DNA of 64,000 bases, from assembly GCA_902776545.1 (NCBI GenBank), contig CACYQO010000003.1, positions 1 to 64,000 on the forward strand, written 5' to 3'. Numbering within the stretch: position 1 is the stretch's first letter; the number at the start of each line of letters is the position of its first letter. Under the pieces are notes generated by a model. It did no database searches, was not told where the DNA came from, and saw only the letters and a program-made list of their open reading frames with translations. Position numbers and translations under genes: made by a program. Of the stretch, positions 44,015 through 54,533 are shown piece after piece. The stretch comes from an uncultured Prevotellaceae bacterium (GTDB taxonomy: Bacteria; Bacteroidota; Bacteroidia; Bacteroidales; Bacteroidaceae).

Positions 44015-44061
44015 ATCTTAATCTTATATATTCTGTTGTTATCGTTCAATGATGTGACACT

Positions 44062-45612
44062 TTATATCGTCACTTCAAAGATTCGTTTCCCTTGATTCTC
44101 TATCCACTGAGGTTCCGTCGACTTCCGCTTCTTCGAGAAGTCGAAGGTAACGAGATAGCCTTCTGCCGTGCCTCGCGCCGTAAGATATGAGGCCAGTTGG
44201 TCGCGCCCCTGCTCTTCATACTTCTCGCCACGCCATATCTTCAGTTCGATAATAAACTCCTCGCTGCCGTAGGTCACCACCAGGTCCATGCGCCGGTTGT
44301 CGCGGGTCTGCGGCTCCACATAGTAGAACCCCGTGCCGTTGATGATGGGTTTCAGGAACGTGAGGAACAGCAGGCGGCCCTCCCTTTCCAGGAACGGCAC
44401 CGTACTCTCGCGGTATTCCTCATGCATCAGTTCGGCAAAGCGTGTAATGACCAGCTCCATATCGAGCCGCCCGTTGCGCACATAGTTCATCTGGATGCGC
44501 AACTTACCCAAGTCGTTGATGGTTTGTTCGGCAATGAAGTAATTGTTGAGCACCTCCTCAAAGATGATGTTGTGGATGCGCACCTTCCGCCTTGCGTCAT
44601 ATCTGATGATGCTGAACATCGTGGCGAAGTCCATCACGGGGTTGTTCATGTCGTAGGTCACCTCCTCACCGTTGATGGAGATGGCAAAGATAAACTGCTT
44701 CAACTCCGGATAGTTCTCCAAGTTCTTCGTCAGGCTGGTGAAGAGGGTGTTCTTCTCCAAAATGGTCTGCTTCGTGGCCGTCTGCACGCCATTGATGGTC
44801 CAGTCTTTGTCCAGTTGCTCGTCAATCACCTTGCAGATTTTACTCACAAGGAAGGGATAGCCTGTAGTATATTTGTATATTTCCTCACTCACGGCAGGAA
44901 TGTCCATGCCCGTGTGCTCGTCCTTTTCGTAGTCAGAGAGCATCTGGGCTATCTCTTCGGGGTGGAAGGTCATGTCGATGTTGAAGTCTGCCGCAATGTT
45001 CCAAGGCGAATTATACTTCTTCTCAGCTTCCGGACGGAGTTTCACCTTCAGGTTCTTCACGTCGTACACCCCTGCCAGAATCACGCTATGGAACGTGCTG
45101 CTCATGCCCTGCAGATCGCGCTCCAGGTATCTGTTGCGCAGCATTCCGAGGAAATTCAGGAACAGCTGGTTGTCGCTACTCTTGTCAACCTCGTCGATGG
45201 TCACAACGACAGGTTTCGGCGCCTCCCTACAAAAATCAGTTATCAGCAGTGCCAGCTCGTCCATCGACTTCGCCGTATTGTTCTGCCAAATGCCTACCAG
45301 TGCGTCGTTTTCCTTCTGTGAGGTAAGGTAGCGGCCCATCAAATTTGAATAGGTTTTGACGAAAGCCTCTTCCGATGTGAATGGACTGTCGCCAAGTCCC
45401 TCAAAACTCATTGGCACGACAATATATCGTTCCGACAGCCGCCGCCAAATCATGTAAAGCGTCGTCGTCTTGCCAAACTGCCGTGCACGGTTGATGGTGA
45501 AATACTTGCCCTTGTCTATCAGGGCTTCAACGGCCTTAAACCGTTTCTCCGTATTCACCATATAGTGCCACTGCGGGTTGCAACTGCCTGTGATATTGAA
45601 TTCCTTTTTCAT
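44062..45612 (-). CDS. AAA-ATPase-like / PD-(D/E)XK nuclease-like protein
   Basis: 516 residues. An N-terminal AAA-ATPase-like domain (PF09820 type) has a P-loop variant RARQFGKTTT (42-51) and a Walker B VVVTIDEVDKSSD (about 135). The C-terminus has a PD-(D/E)XK-like core (RRMDLVVTYGSEEFIIELKI, about 438-457) with the D, E and K residues in place, as in PF08011. Such proteins are frequent in Bacteroidota and amplified in copy number; their role is uncertain. It sits between the two giant genes, 47 bp before one and 37 bp after the other. Its 5' flank (45613-45649) has an AATTTTCAATTCTCAAT repeat, so it may have been inserted there. Confidence 0.88.
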   Translation of the reverse strand: MKKEFNITGSCNPQWHYMVNTEKRFKAVEALIDKGKYFTINRARQFGKTTTLYMIWRRLSERYIVVPMSFEGLGDSPFTSEEAFVKTYSNLMGRYLTSQKENDALVGIWQNNTAKSMDELALLITDFCREAPKPVVVTIDEVDKSSDNQLFLNFLGMLRNRYLERDLQGMSSTFHSVILAGVYDVKNLKVKLRPEAEKKYNSPWNIAADFNIDMTFHPEEIAQMLSDYEKDEHTGMDIPAVSEEIYKYTTGYPFLVSKICKVIDEQLDKDWTINGVQTATKQTILEKNTLFTSLTKNLENYPELKQFIFAISINGEEVTYDMNNPVMDFATMFSIIRYDARRKVRIHNIIFEEVLNNYFIAEQTINDLGKLRIQMNYVRNGRLDMELVITRFAELMHEEYRESTVPFLEREGRLLFLTFLKPIINGTGFYYVEPQTRDNRRMDLVVTYGSEEFIIELKIWRGEKYEEQGRDQLASYLTARGTAEGYLVTFDFSKKRKSTEPQWIENQGKRIFEVTI

Positions 45613-45649
45613 TCTTCAATTTTCAATTCTCAATCTTTCTGCCTTACAA

Positions 45650-48600
45650 TCATGGTTCTGGATCCGGGGTCACAGGGGGAGTAACGGGTGGCGTTTCTCT
45701 GATGGTCACCGTCGCACTACCTTCCACGAGGCCTTCGTTTCCACCACCGAATACGTTGCCGTATACCTGGGCATTGCCCTGAAGGATGACGGTAGTGTTA
45801 CCGCTATCGTCTACACCATTCTTTTTCTTGACGGCACTGGCATCACCGCCACCATAGACACTGCCATCAATCACACAGTCTTCGCCAAGAGTTATTGTCG
45901 CATTGCCGCTCACAGCTCCAAGATCTTCGAGTGATTCTGTGGTAAGTACATACCATTTACCGTCATCTGTATCGGGATATCTGAAGACGGATTTTTGTTT
46001 TGTAGTTGTACTGGTGCCTGGAGGAATAACTACACCTTCGGGGAACACCGTCCCGGAGGCATTCTTGTAGCACCATGTGTACATGCGGTCTTTTCCGCCA
46101 TCTTGATAATATTTGAGTGAGCCTTGCTCGGCAACGTTACCAGCATTATCCTTCTTTGGGAATTTTACTGTACTCTTTTCGTGAACAGGGAAAGAAGGAA
46201 TGCTGGCAGAATAGCCCCCCGCAAAGGCAGAACCGTTAACATGCGTATTACCCTTTAAAATTGACGTAATATTGCCTTTCACATTGGCCAGATTGCCACC
46301 ACCGAAGAAGTCTCCTATGATAGTGCAATCGGTCAGGGTACTAGTCACATCACCAGTAACGGTAGTGCCGAACTGTGCCCATCGATAATACAATCGAATC
46401 ACGTCATCTTTAGTATTTAAACCGTTAGACGCATTAAACACCTCAAATTCATATTCTGCGTGGTATCCCCAATTTTCATTTTCGTTGTTTTTGTAAGCAG
46501 CATTGACATTTTCTTGGTTAAGAGGGGTGAATTCATTGAACTTTGGAGTGTAATTACCATTAGCAGTCGTCCATTCAGAGTCAGAAGTAGGGAACTCTCT
46601 CGTATTATCATACTTATTTTCCCGATAATAGCTGGTACCACCATTTCCACCGCCATAGAACACGCCAAACGTCGTTCCTGTAGCTTTCGTTGTAACGGTT
46701 TCAAAAACGCCGCTGCTTACCTCCGTCATTTTGCCTACCATCGGTCCACCACAATATTTATCTACAAGACTATTATTGATTGTCACATCTATTTTCCCTG
46801 TAACGGGTTTGGCGGCATTGATGCCACCTCCATAAAACTCACGGATAATAGCGTGGTCAATCTCAAATGTGACATCACCATCAACTTGCTCATAGCCTGC
46901 TCCAGCCAGCGTACCAAATTTCCCACCATTAATATAGCAATGTGGGTTGTCGGCATTGACTACATCTTTGATGTTATATATACCAGAAAGGTAAAATTCC
47001 GGATAGTCTCCACCAATCGCATTGACAACACAGTGACGAACAAATTGAGTTGAAGAAATGTTAGAAGCATGTAAGCCTGGGGTGAAACGCTTCATGCGAA
47101 AGTGACCGCCTAAAAGGAAATAACTTACCTTATCTTTAGGGCCTTGGCGAACCACTATTTGCTCAAAATGACCTCCATTAAGAATTATTGGAGATTCCAC
47201 CCTATTTATGCCGTCGGCATCATACTCAAACTGCGTGGTATGCATGAACGATGTCTCTGTGATTTCAAAATGCCCTCGTGGCACCATAAGGCCAATGGCG
47301 TATGCAAGGGTGTTGGTACGAATGGCAAGACCAAGCTCCGGGATAGGCAGGAAGTCAAAACGTACAGGGTGTATGGCAGGACGGTTGGTATAGTTTCGTT
47401 GTTGAAACTGTAGACAATAGTCCGGCTCATTATCAAGATCAAGGTCGCAACTCATGATGGTAAAGGGACGGGGACCATCATTACTTAAACTCGCACCACG
47501 GTTTTTCACCTGTACATTGCCCACAAGAACAATGGCTTGGTCATACACTGTGTATGAGGAATTTTTCGTTAGGGCGCCAATGGCAGCTTGTAAATCTTCC
47601 TTTACTGTATAAGTCTGAAAGTTCGAGGGCAACGTGCCAGCCGGTGCGAAGGCAGAACCAAAGTCTGCAGGAGCGCCACTATCGTTTGTTTTTCCATCTC
47701 TACCATCAGCAGCAACATTAGCCACATTCACCCGATCCATATAATGACCTTTGTTGTGCAGGTAGACAGCCTTACCCCAATAAGCCTCAATAGAAATTGC
47801 GGTCACTCCTTCCGGCACATAGTAATACCCGCCTTGGGCAAAGACACGTCCGCTCTTGCTGTAGAGGTCTTTGTTGGTGCATTTACGGTCAGCAAAGTTA
47901 AAACCGTCCTCCCATGCGGAGGTGGATATTTCATCTGGTGTGACCGTACCTGCGGATACACTACTGGTAGCAGTGGGGACGCTTGTCACAGCATACCCTT
48001 TGAAAGAACCTGGCGTGCCTCCCGTAACACTTATTATCTTCCATCCAGTCACCACGTAGTCCTTGTAGTTCCCACCATAACGTTTGTCCCACTCGGTAGC
48101 AGCATCTGCAGTCGGGTCACCAAACTGCTCATTATAATAGGGCAACTGAATCTTGGCATAGCAATAGTCATGGTTCAATGTGTCCATATCCATTACGACT
48201 TCAGATGACAAAAGCTTGGTTGTTGCGCCATCCCCAGCATGTTTGGCACCTGCGTTGACGGTGACACTGATAGTACCGAGTTTTTTGCCCTGATAAGGTT
48301 CTGCTGATGCCCTGCTAACCTTTTGTTGGGTCTTGGGGTTCCACACATATTCCTTGTCTTGATTGATGACGGACGGGTATTTGCCCCATTTCTTCAATAT
48401 GGGATAAGGAGCAATCTCTTGGTCAAGCACCCACTTGGCAATCAAGGCTGTATCTGCGGCAGTCTGTACTGCTTCATTGGGATCTGTAGAAGTAACCTTT
48501 TTATCAGTTACCCAATATGTACATAGTTGACGATTACTGTTCAATATGCTACGGTAGTATTCGAATCGAGTCAGATACTCTTCATCGGCAGGCAAAGTGC

Positions 48601-51600
48601 AGTAATAGTCAGCAAAACCGGTATAACCGTCGTCAAAGGTGACATCCTTGCCATTACGGTAATAATTGTAACCATTGATACCCGTGGCTCCTGCATTGCT
48701 TATTACTTGACCTCCATAGACAGGCTTCATGGTTGTGCGTGATCCGCCAGTGATATTACCATAGAACATACAGTTCATCACCATTGTCTTGAGGTAATGG
48801 TCAGTATCAGTGGCATCAGCGTTTGTAGCCACAGCATTATTTCCTACGATGCCACCCATCATTGTGCCACCAGAGACGTTGGCATAGCTGAAGCAGTTGA
48901 TGACGCGGGTGTTGCCGCTAATCAGTCCGACAATACCGCCCACATTGGCAGAGCCGATAACGTGACTGCCTGTGAAACCTGTGACATTGCCCTCATCATC
49001 ACGCTCGGTGGTAGTGGGCAGAACGCCACAGTTGTAGATTCGGGTATCGCCTGTAGCTTGACAGCAGATAGCACCGGCATTATTATCAGCATTGCCTGCG
49101 TTGATGGAAGCCGTTTTAACGATAACGTTCTTGATAGTGGCTCCCTCGGCGTACGCCACGAGCGGACGGCCGACGCCGTCGATGGTAATCAGCTTGCCGT
49201 CGATGGTTCCCCTGAAAGGATTGGCTTTAGTACCGATAACCTTTGTAACATCAAAACCTTTGTCCTCGTCAAAAAGATAGTAGCCATTCATGTCGGTGAT
49301 TTCATCCGAACTGCTAATCGTTATTGGGGTTCCTGAAGGTATCTGGGAAGAAGTAGAGGGAAGGACAAACAGGGTGGTCTGTGTTCCTTTTTCGTCACCG
49401 TAAGGTTTTGCATTCTGCTGAGTTTCGAGGGTGGCAAATGACTCCACAACGTTATGGTGGTCAAAGCGGGGCATCAGTCGTATGTTTCCGTTATCGTCAC
49501 TGACAGCCATGAAGGTTGAGTTCGTGACATGCGGTATCTGGTAGCCCGTGCCTGAATCATAATAGTTGGTGACATTAAAAACTGGTGTGTATTCTTGCAA
49601 CCCCAAAGTCTTTGCACCCTCGTAGGTCGATACCAGTCCACCACTGCCGTCAAGTCCAGCACCAGTAGCATTGGTCGTGAATAGCTTGCCCGAATACTCT
49701 ACCTTTGCACTTTCTATCTGCAGGTTATAGGGGTCGAAGCCGTTCTGGCCGTTCGTCTTGTCGTACACGGCCTCTTCTGTTGTATTGGTATAATAGTCTG
49801 ACTCTGTGTCTGCCTGTGACTTTTCACCATATTTGGCCACCCCGTCGCCACTATAGTGATAGCCCATCTCGGTGTCTATATTGACATTGGGCTTGACGTA
49901 CCAGAGTAATTCAGGGTCGGCAGCAGAAACGTCAGGAACATCGGCCACAGGCTCGAGAGTAATGTTAGTACCGTCGGTGGTTTTGGCATAGTTCTCGCCT
50001 TGTCTGATGAGATATTTCGAGACCCTTTCATTTTGGTTTTCTGCTTTGGGTTTATAGCCGCCACGATAGGTAGCCATCACCTCGTAAGTAACATAGAGAT
50101 CGGACAATGTACCCCCGGAGAACACCTCTGGATAGTCGGCCAAAGAGGTTCCCTCGCCCTTGTGCTGGGCATTCTTTTTTGAGTCACTTTGGTCTCGGAT
50201 TGGCTTATATTTATGATAGCCGTCATCCTTTCTAAAGTTTGTCCAGAAATGATACTTCTTCACCATCGGACTGTCATACTTCCTAAGTTCGGTAGCGTAG
50301 TCCTCCTTGTCGGAAGTACGGTTGGTAATGGGTTTGCGCATCACCTCCCATCCGTGCTGGTCAAGCAGAATAAGCGCACCGTCGAGTTCGTATTCCTCCA
50401 GATCGAAGTCACCGTTATAGCTGCCTGCCGTCTCCGTACCTACGCCGATAGTCTGGAACCAGTGTGGGCCATAGCCGAAGGATTTTGAGGAGCTGGCCCA
50501 TGTCGAGCCGTTTGCCCATACGTTGTAAGTATGCCATCCTTTACCTGTCACGAGAGCATCTGTCATCTGGGCATCTGACGGAGTGTCCTCGCCAGCAGTG
50601 AATGAATTATCATAATCATGGATTACGTTAGCCGCCGTAGGATTGGTTTTCCAGTAGTTCTCAAACGAGGTGACGGTATGCCGCACATCGTTAGAGGCAT
50701 TGCCATCGAGATCATCCACAACGTCGGAGGTCACCAATTTGAAGTGACCGTTATCACCGTTAAGAATCATATAGTCGGTAGGCTTATGACGCACAGCATG
50801 GGCATCGTCAGAATCATCATAGACTGAAGGATTGTTGCTGATGACGCCAGTAACCACTTCGGTGTATCCCTTTGGCTTGTAGGTACGCAGATACGAGTGG
50901 TGTGATTCTTCCTTACCGTCGGTTTTTGTCTGAAGCGAAGAAATCCTCAGACGGTAGGGGTCACCGCCTTCCAAGTACCAGGCCCAACGGGTACGGGTAC
51001 TGCCCACCGCTCCTTCCGTTGCGTCTAACTTGTCCTGTCCGTAGACGAAGAGGCCGCCCTCACCGTTGATGTAGGGATAAATTCCCCAATCAGAAGTAGC
51101 CTCAAAACCATCGTCTTTCTCCTGATTGAACTTGGTACCGCTGACAAACTTCAGCAGGTATTTCTTTCCGTCGGTAGCACGATTCTCAGAACCGTCAAGG
51201 TCGTATGTATTGTTGGGATCGTAGGTCACATAGATGTCAGCAGGGGCAGAGGCGAAATCTGTAATTGGGGTTACTCCACTTCTCAGCGTATAAACACCGT
51301 CGTGTACCCTGAAGTCCTCATGCTTATAGAAATGATAGGTCTCCACCAGCGGACTCTTCCATTGGTCCGGCACGTCGAGATCAGTGAATTCACCGCTCTG
51401 CTCAACGACGATGCGTCCGCTCATGTCGATAATATGGAAGGTTGTAGTCCGCTGCACTGCCTTGAGCAGCACCTGAATGGCGGCATGGCCATGACTGTAG
51501 TCACCGCTGGGCAGCAGACCGACGTCGTTGACACGGCCCACGTTGTAGTAGGTGCTGGAACTTATGTCTTCTCCTGTAGCGGCCATCAGCTCTACCTGGT

Positions 51601-53368
51601 CGGTAAAGTCCTCAGGGACGCCACTAGGACGAGCCACACTGCCACCAAAGAGGATAAAGTTTGACACTGCACCTAATGTGAGCGAGGGCGATGGATCTGT
51701 GCTCCATTTGAAATGATGCCTATTGTCATCCACGTTGTATATCTGCACACGGTATGGGTCGCCGCCCGTCACTACCCATCGATAGTTGTCAGCCTCGCCA
51801 CCGTCGGTGCTGGAATGCATCAAGTTCTTATTTTGGTCATAGACATATTCGCCGTTCACCTGCATCATAAAGGGGCGGGCACCACGCAAATGTAGCGGTT
51901 TGGCGTCGAGAAGTTCAGGGGTAATGGTATACGATACATAGATGTTTCGTTCCACTGCTGGTGTACTTTCAATGACATTGGCATCGAGCAGGTTGTCACG
52001 CGAGCCTTCTGTAAATGCCTTATAGAACGTCACCGTCTCATCCTCAAGATAGGGGCTACGGATAGCTTCCGGGATGCTGGTATAATCGTTATTAAGCGCT
52101 AAGCCCACATCTTGATTATTCACGGTGTACTTAATGGCGATGTGTCCCTGAGTGTCTACGATGTTGTAGGTGTAGTTGGTCTTCAAAGGTATGAATCTGA
52201 GGTCGCAGCCACTATAGTCACTACTTCCATACTTATGGTAACGGATTTTGTAACCAGTATCATTATTATTGAGGTAACCATGACCGAATTCGTCACGTCC
52301 ATCTGTATTGGCTGATTGAGTCATACCATCGGCCACAACTAAACGATAGGTACCGCTGGTGTCGCCATTGAGCAGGGCAAATGTCCATACCTTATTATTT
52401 TGCGCAGTAGACAGAGTATTTATAAAACGGACGTTGCCAAAATTGGCATCACTTGTGGCTGAGAGATAGTAACCCAAACAAGCACTACTCCTGGTTTGTA
52501 TCGTTATCTGATAAGGGTCTTTAATATTGAGTTGTAAAAGGAACTCAGAGCCTGTTGGATTGTCTTCTTCATATGAGTTTGCATTTATCTCTTTGTTATA
52601 TGTAGTTTGCTTGAAATATTTCCCATTAGAGAACAGGATTCTGTAAATGCCACCATCTTCCAGATCAACCGTGCTGAAAGCATCTTCATCAAGTTCGTAG
52701 GTGACGTAAACATGATCACCATCTGATAACGCATCGCCAACATTAAGCGAAGATTCGAGAGTACTGGAGCTGTAATACGCAAAATTCTTTGCCAGCGGAC
52801 TCTTGTATTTTTCAGGCATGCCCACGGTTACGTTGTTTCCTGTGACAGTGAACTTCAGTGCCTCGGTACGATTGGTGGTTAGCTGACCATTATCGTTCAA
52901 GCGGCCCAAGTTGATAATATGGTAAGTGACTGTGATCTCTCCATCCTTCCTCAAATTTGTGAAAGTGGCTGTCCTGACCCAAAGATTGAGTTTGGAGTCA
53001 AGTGTGACGGTGTAGTCACGCTTTTCGGAAAGGTTTTGGGGATCATTGCCGTCGAGCGTAAGTTCGTTGGAGATTTCCAAGCCACGAGTAGATCTCACAC
53101 TGGCAGGGAGAACGGCATAGACTTTGATGTCATCCTTCGAGATGGAGTAGTTCTTCTTGGGTGTGACGGTCAGGGTGACGATGACCTTGGTCTCGTCCTT
53201 TTCATCCGGTTCCTGGCTCACCTCGATAGTTCCACCCTTTCCCGAGAACACGTCATCACCGTTCTCTCCGAATAGCACTTTTACATCTGCATAAGCGCCC
53301 ATGCTGAACATCATCAGCATGATCACCGTGAATAACTTCGTCATTATATTGTTCATATTTCGTGTCAT
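45650..53368 (-). CDS. Giant secreted multidomain protein (2572 residues)
   Basis: Signal peptide (about 1-27, ending MGAYADV). The N-terminal domain (about 28-150: KGGTIEVSQ, LDGNDPQNLSEKRDYTVTL) is shared with the 447-residue protein at 57807-59150 (LEGDDPKDLSEERDYTF). Then a module of about 300 residues is repeated, each with a phrase like HIIDMSGRIVVEQSG, a KSPLVETYHFYK segment and a YVTYE/D end. A GLUG-like region follows (about 1360-1500: GTIDGKLITIDGVGRPL). The C-terminus has FGGGNLANVKGN and VYGGGDASAVKK units, like the 3909-residue protein, then a Pro-rich end PPVTPPVTPDPEP. No T9SS tail is seen. Last but two in an operon with the 166-residue pair. Confidence 0.85.
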   Translation of the reverse strand: MTRNMNNIMTKLFTVIMLMMFSMGAYADVKVLFGENGDDVFSGKGGTIEVSQEPDEKDETKVIVTLTVTPKKNYSISKDDIKVYAVLPASVRSTRGLEISNELTLDGNDPQNLSEKRDYTVTLDSKLNLWVRTATFTNLRKDGEITVTYHIINLGRLNDNGQLTTNRTEALKFTVTGNNVTVGMPEKYKSPLAKNFAYYSSSTLESSLNVGDALSDGDHVYVTYELDEDAFSTVDLEDGGIYRILFSNGKYFKQTTYNKEINANSYEEDNPTGSEFLLQLNIKDPYQITIQTRSSACLGYYLSATSDANFGNVRFINTLSTAQNNKVWTFALLNGDTSGTYRLVVADGMTQSANTDGRDEFGHGYLNNNDTGYKIRYHKYGSSDYSGCDLRFIPLKTNYTYNIVDTQGHIAIKYTVNNQDVGLALNNDYTSIPEAIRSPYLEDETVTFYKAFTEGSRDNLLDANVIESTPAVERNIYVSYTITPELLDAKPLHLRGARPFMMQVNGEYVYDQNKNLMHSSTDGGEADNYRWVVTGGDPYRVQIYNVDDNRHHFKWSTDPSPSLTLGAVSNFILFGGSVARPSGVPEDFTDQVELMAATGEDISSSTYYNVGRVNDVGLLPSGDYSHGHAAIQVLLKAVQRTTTFHIIDMSGRIVVEQSGEFTDLDVPDQWKSPLVETYHFYKHEDFRVHDGVYTLRSGVTPITDFASAPADIYVTYDPNNTYDLDGSENRATDGKKYLLKFVSGTKFNQEKDDGFEATSDWGIYPYINGEGGLFVYGQDKLDATEGAVGSTRTRWAWYLEGGDPYRLRISSLQTKTDGKEESHHSYLRTYKPKGYTEVVTGVISNNPSVYDDSDDAHAVRHKPTDYMILNGDNGHFKLVTSDVVDDLDGNASNDVRHTVTSFENYWKTNPTAANVIHDYDNSFTAGEDTPSDAQMTDALVTGKGWHTYNVWANGSTWASSSKSFGYGPHWFQTIGVGTETAGSYNGDFDLEEYELDGALILLDQHGWEVMRKPITNRTSDKEDYATELRKYDSPMVKKYHFWTNFRKDDGYHKYKPIRDQSDSKKNAQHKGEGTSLADYPEVFSGGTLSDLYVTYEVMATYRGGYKPKAENQNERVSKYLIRQGENYAKTTDGTNITLEPVADVPDVSAADPELLWYVKPNVNIDTEMGYHYSGDGVAKYGEKSQADTESDYYTNTTEEAVYDKTNGQNGFDPYNLQIESAKVEYSGKLFTTNATGAGLDGSGGLVSTYEGAKTLGLQEYTPVFNVTNYYDSGTGYQIPHVTNSTFMAVSDDNGNIRLMPRFDHHNVVESFATLETQQNAKPYGDEKGTQTTLFVLPSTSSQIPSGTPITISSSDEITDMNGYYLFDEDKGFDVTKVIGTKANPFRGTIDGKLITIDGVGRPLVAYAEGATIKNVIVKTASINAGNADNNAGAICCQATGDTRIYNCGVLPTTTERDDEGNVTGFTGSHVIGSANVGGIVGLISGNTRVINCFSYANVSGGTMMGGIVGNNAVATNADATDTDHYLKTMVMNCMFYGNITGGSRTTMKPVYGGQVISNAGATGINGYNYYRNGKDVTFDDGYTGFADYYCTLPADEEYLTRFEYYRSILNSNRQLCTYWVTDKKVTSTDPNEAVQTAADTALIAKWVLDQEIAPYPILKKWGKYPSVINQDKEYVWNPKTQQKVSRASAEPYQGKKLGTISVTVNAGAKHAGDGATTKLLSSEVVMDMDTLNHDYCYAKIQLPYYNEQFGDPTADAATEWDKRYGGNYKDYVVTGWKIISVTGGTPGSFKGYAVTSVPTATSSVSAGTVTPDEISTSAWEDGFNFADRKCTNKDLYSKSGRVFAQGGYYYVPEGVTAISIEAYWGKAVYLHNKGHYMDRVNVANVAADGRDGKTNDSGAPADFGSAFAPAGTLPSNFQTYTVKEDLQAAIGALTKNSSYTVYDQAIVLVGNVQVKNRGASLSNDGPRPFTIMSCDLDLDNEPDYCLQFQQRNYTNRPAIHPVRFDFLPIPELGLAIRTNTLAYAIGLMVPRGHFEITETSFMHTTQFEYDADGINRVESPIILNGGHFEQIVVRQGPKDKVSYFLLGGHFRMKRFTPGLHASNISSTQFVRHCVVNAIGGDYPEFYLSGIYNIKDVVNADNPHCYINGGKFGTLAGAGYEQVDGDVTFEIDHAIIREFYGGGINAAKPVTGKIDVTINNSLVDKYCGGPMVGKMTEVSSGVFETVTTKATGTTFGVFYGGGNGGTSYYRENKYDNTREFPTSDSEWTTANGNYTPKFNEFTPLNQENVNAAYKNNENENWGYHAEYEFEVFNASNGLNTKDDVIRLYYRWAQFGTTVTGDVTSTLTDCTIIGDFFGGGNLANVKGNITSILKGNTHVNGSAFAGGYSASIPSFPVHEKSTVKFPKKDNAGNVAEQGSLKYYQDGGKDRMYTWCYKNASGTVFPEGVVIPPGTSTTTKQKSVFRYPDTDDGKWYVLTTESLEDLGAVSGNATITLGEDCVIDGSVYGGGDASAVKKKNGVDDSGNTTVILQGNAQVYGNVFGGGNEGLVEGSATVTIRETPPVTPPVTPDPEP

Positions 53369-53379
53369 ATTTTTTATCG

Positions 53380-53880
53380 TTATCTTGTTTCTTTATTATC
53401 TTCGTTTGTCGTTGAAATATACGCCTGGCCTGCAAGCTGTGAAAGTTTGCTTTGTATCAGCATCAGCAGACCCGTAGCAGATACACCCGTAGGCAGGGGC
53501 TTCAGCACAGCTTCCTTATCACCCTTTAGTGTATTCTCACCGAAGAGGAGCATTATTCCTGCATGCGACTTATTCGTTGTCGTGGCCTTATCCTCCACAT
53601 CGAATGCCACTTCATTTTTCTCGCTATAAGTAAATCCGAGGTTACGGATATCACCGACACCCATTTTGCAATATCCTCCGAATTGCCTCGTGGCCGATGA
53701 GGGAATTCGCTTGATATCGTCTATCCATCCTTCGACAGCCATCCTTGCCACAGAAAAATAGCCTTCGTTGTGCCTTAACGTAAAGGCTGCCAACGAAATC
53801 TTTCCATTGAAATCGAGCATAGCCGGCAGGAAAATAGCACGTGCCACATGCTCTGCGTCAAGGAGTCTTTTGTCAGACAT
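53380..53880 (-). CDS. Unknown protein (166 residues), second of a coupled pair
   Basis: Not recognised as a named family. No signal peptide or membrane helix; cytosolic. A hydrophobic-basic pattern (LAAFTLRHNEGYFSVARMAVEGW, about 31-53) and a later GIMLLFGENTLKGDKEAVLK stretch are the most conserved-looking parts. The ATG overlaps the upstream gene by 8 nt, and the stop is 11 nt before the 2572-residue gene, so it belongs to the giant-gene operon. A paired role with its upstream neighbour is likely from the coupling; a toxin-antitoxin function is possible but unsupported. Confidence 0.6.
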   Translation of the reverse strand: MSDKRLLDAEHVARAIFLPAMLDFNGKISLAAFTLRHNEGYFSVARMAVEGWIDDIKRIPSSATRQFGGYCKMGVGDIRNLGFTYSEKNEVAFDVEDKATTTNKSHAGIMLLFGENTLKGDKEAVLKPLPTGVSATGLLMLIQSKLSQLAGQAYISTTNEDNKETR

Positions 53881-54373
53881 AGCGGTTAATCGTTTCTATC
53901 GTTGTTAAAACAGATTCTATTGATAAGGGCTGATGATCATGCCCCATGACTTTGTCCTTTCCCTCGGCAAAGTACGAATATTCCTTCAGACCTATACTGA
54001 TGGCGGCGTTCTTCCGTTGCAACAAGAAAGTGCCGTTTACATTCGGGAACAATGACCAGTCTGCCAGTTCAAGACTATTACAGGAACGAAGCAACTGACC
54101 CATGAAATCAGCAATTTCCGGCAATACAGGCTGTGCGTCTTCCCCGTCCCAACCTGGCTGAAGACCAACAAACTCCTTCAGGCGACGCTTCATGTAGCCC
54201 AAGTTCTCATCGGCCACTTCAGCCTGTAGCTGAAGATAGACCGCCCGCTTTGTCTCCATCGGCATCTGCGAGGAGTGCAGGTAGCTTATCACCGTATCAA
54301 ACGTCGTGGGTGAATAAACCGCCACAGGTTCTGAGACCTTCATTGTCTCAATATCTATATTTTCTTCACTCAT
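53873..54373 (-). CDS. Unknown protein (166 residues), first of a coupled pair
   Basis: Not recognised as a named family. Features: a GWDGEDAQPVLPE motif (about 74-86), followed by a hydrophobic helix (FMGQLLRSCNSLELADW) and strands ending with a NGTFLLQRKNAAISIGL sheet. The GWDG...P pattern is found in several small unknown bacterial proteins that travel with a partner gene. It has a promoter (TTTG, 20 nt, TACTTTTG) and is first in a chain with 53380-53880 and the 2572-residue gene. Confidence 0.6.
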   Translation of the reverse strand: MSEENIDIETMKVSEPVAVYSPTTFDTVISYLHSSQMPMETKRAVYLQLQAEVADENLGYMKRRLKEFVGLQPGWDGEDAQPVLPEIADFMGQLLRSCNSLELADWSLFPNVNGTFLLQRKNAAISIGLKEYSYFAEGKDKVMGHDHQPLSIESVLTTIETINRYV

Positions 54374-54413
54374 AACCGTTGTTTCTTGCGTTCATCTTAT
54401 ATAATACGAATGC

Positions 54414-54445
54414 AAAAGTAAGGAATTTCGGGGAGATAAACAAAG
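54414..54445 (-). promoter_or_regulatory. Promoter of the 166-residue pair and giant-protein operon
   Basis: -33 box at 54442-54445 (TTTG on the minus strand), -7 TACTTTTG at 54414-54421, spacing 20 nt. It is the best promoter match in the 32-64 kb half of the window. Confidence 0.7.
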
Positions 54446-54495
54446 GTTTGAGGTAAAAATTTGTTAAATCAAGGGTTTTGGCGATGAAAAATGCG

Positions 54496-54503
54496 TACCT
54501 TTG
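54496..54503 (+). promoter_or_regulatory. -7 box for the HU-like gene
   Basis: TACCTTTG 31 nt upstream of the ATG at 54534. The divergent promoter at 54414-54445 is 50-80 nt away. Confidence 0.55.
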
Positions 54504-54533
54504 CGGGGAAATCAATTAAAAACCACACAAGCT

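Noticed and set aside
44014-45650. Idea that the two giant genes are one gene split by the AAA/nuclease gene
   Set aside because: The 3909-residue protein has its own signal peptide and the 2572-residue protein ends in a plausible Pro-rich tail.
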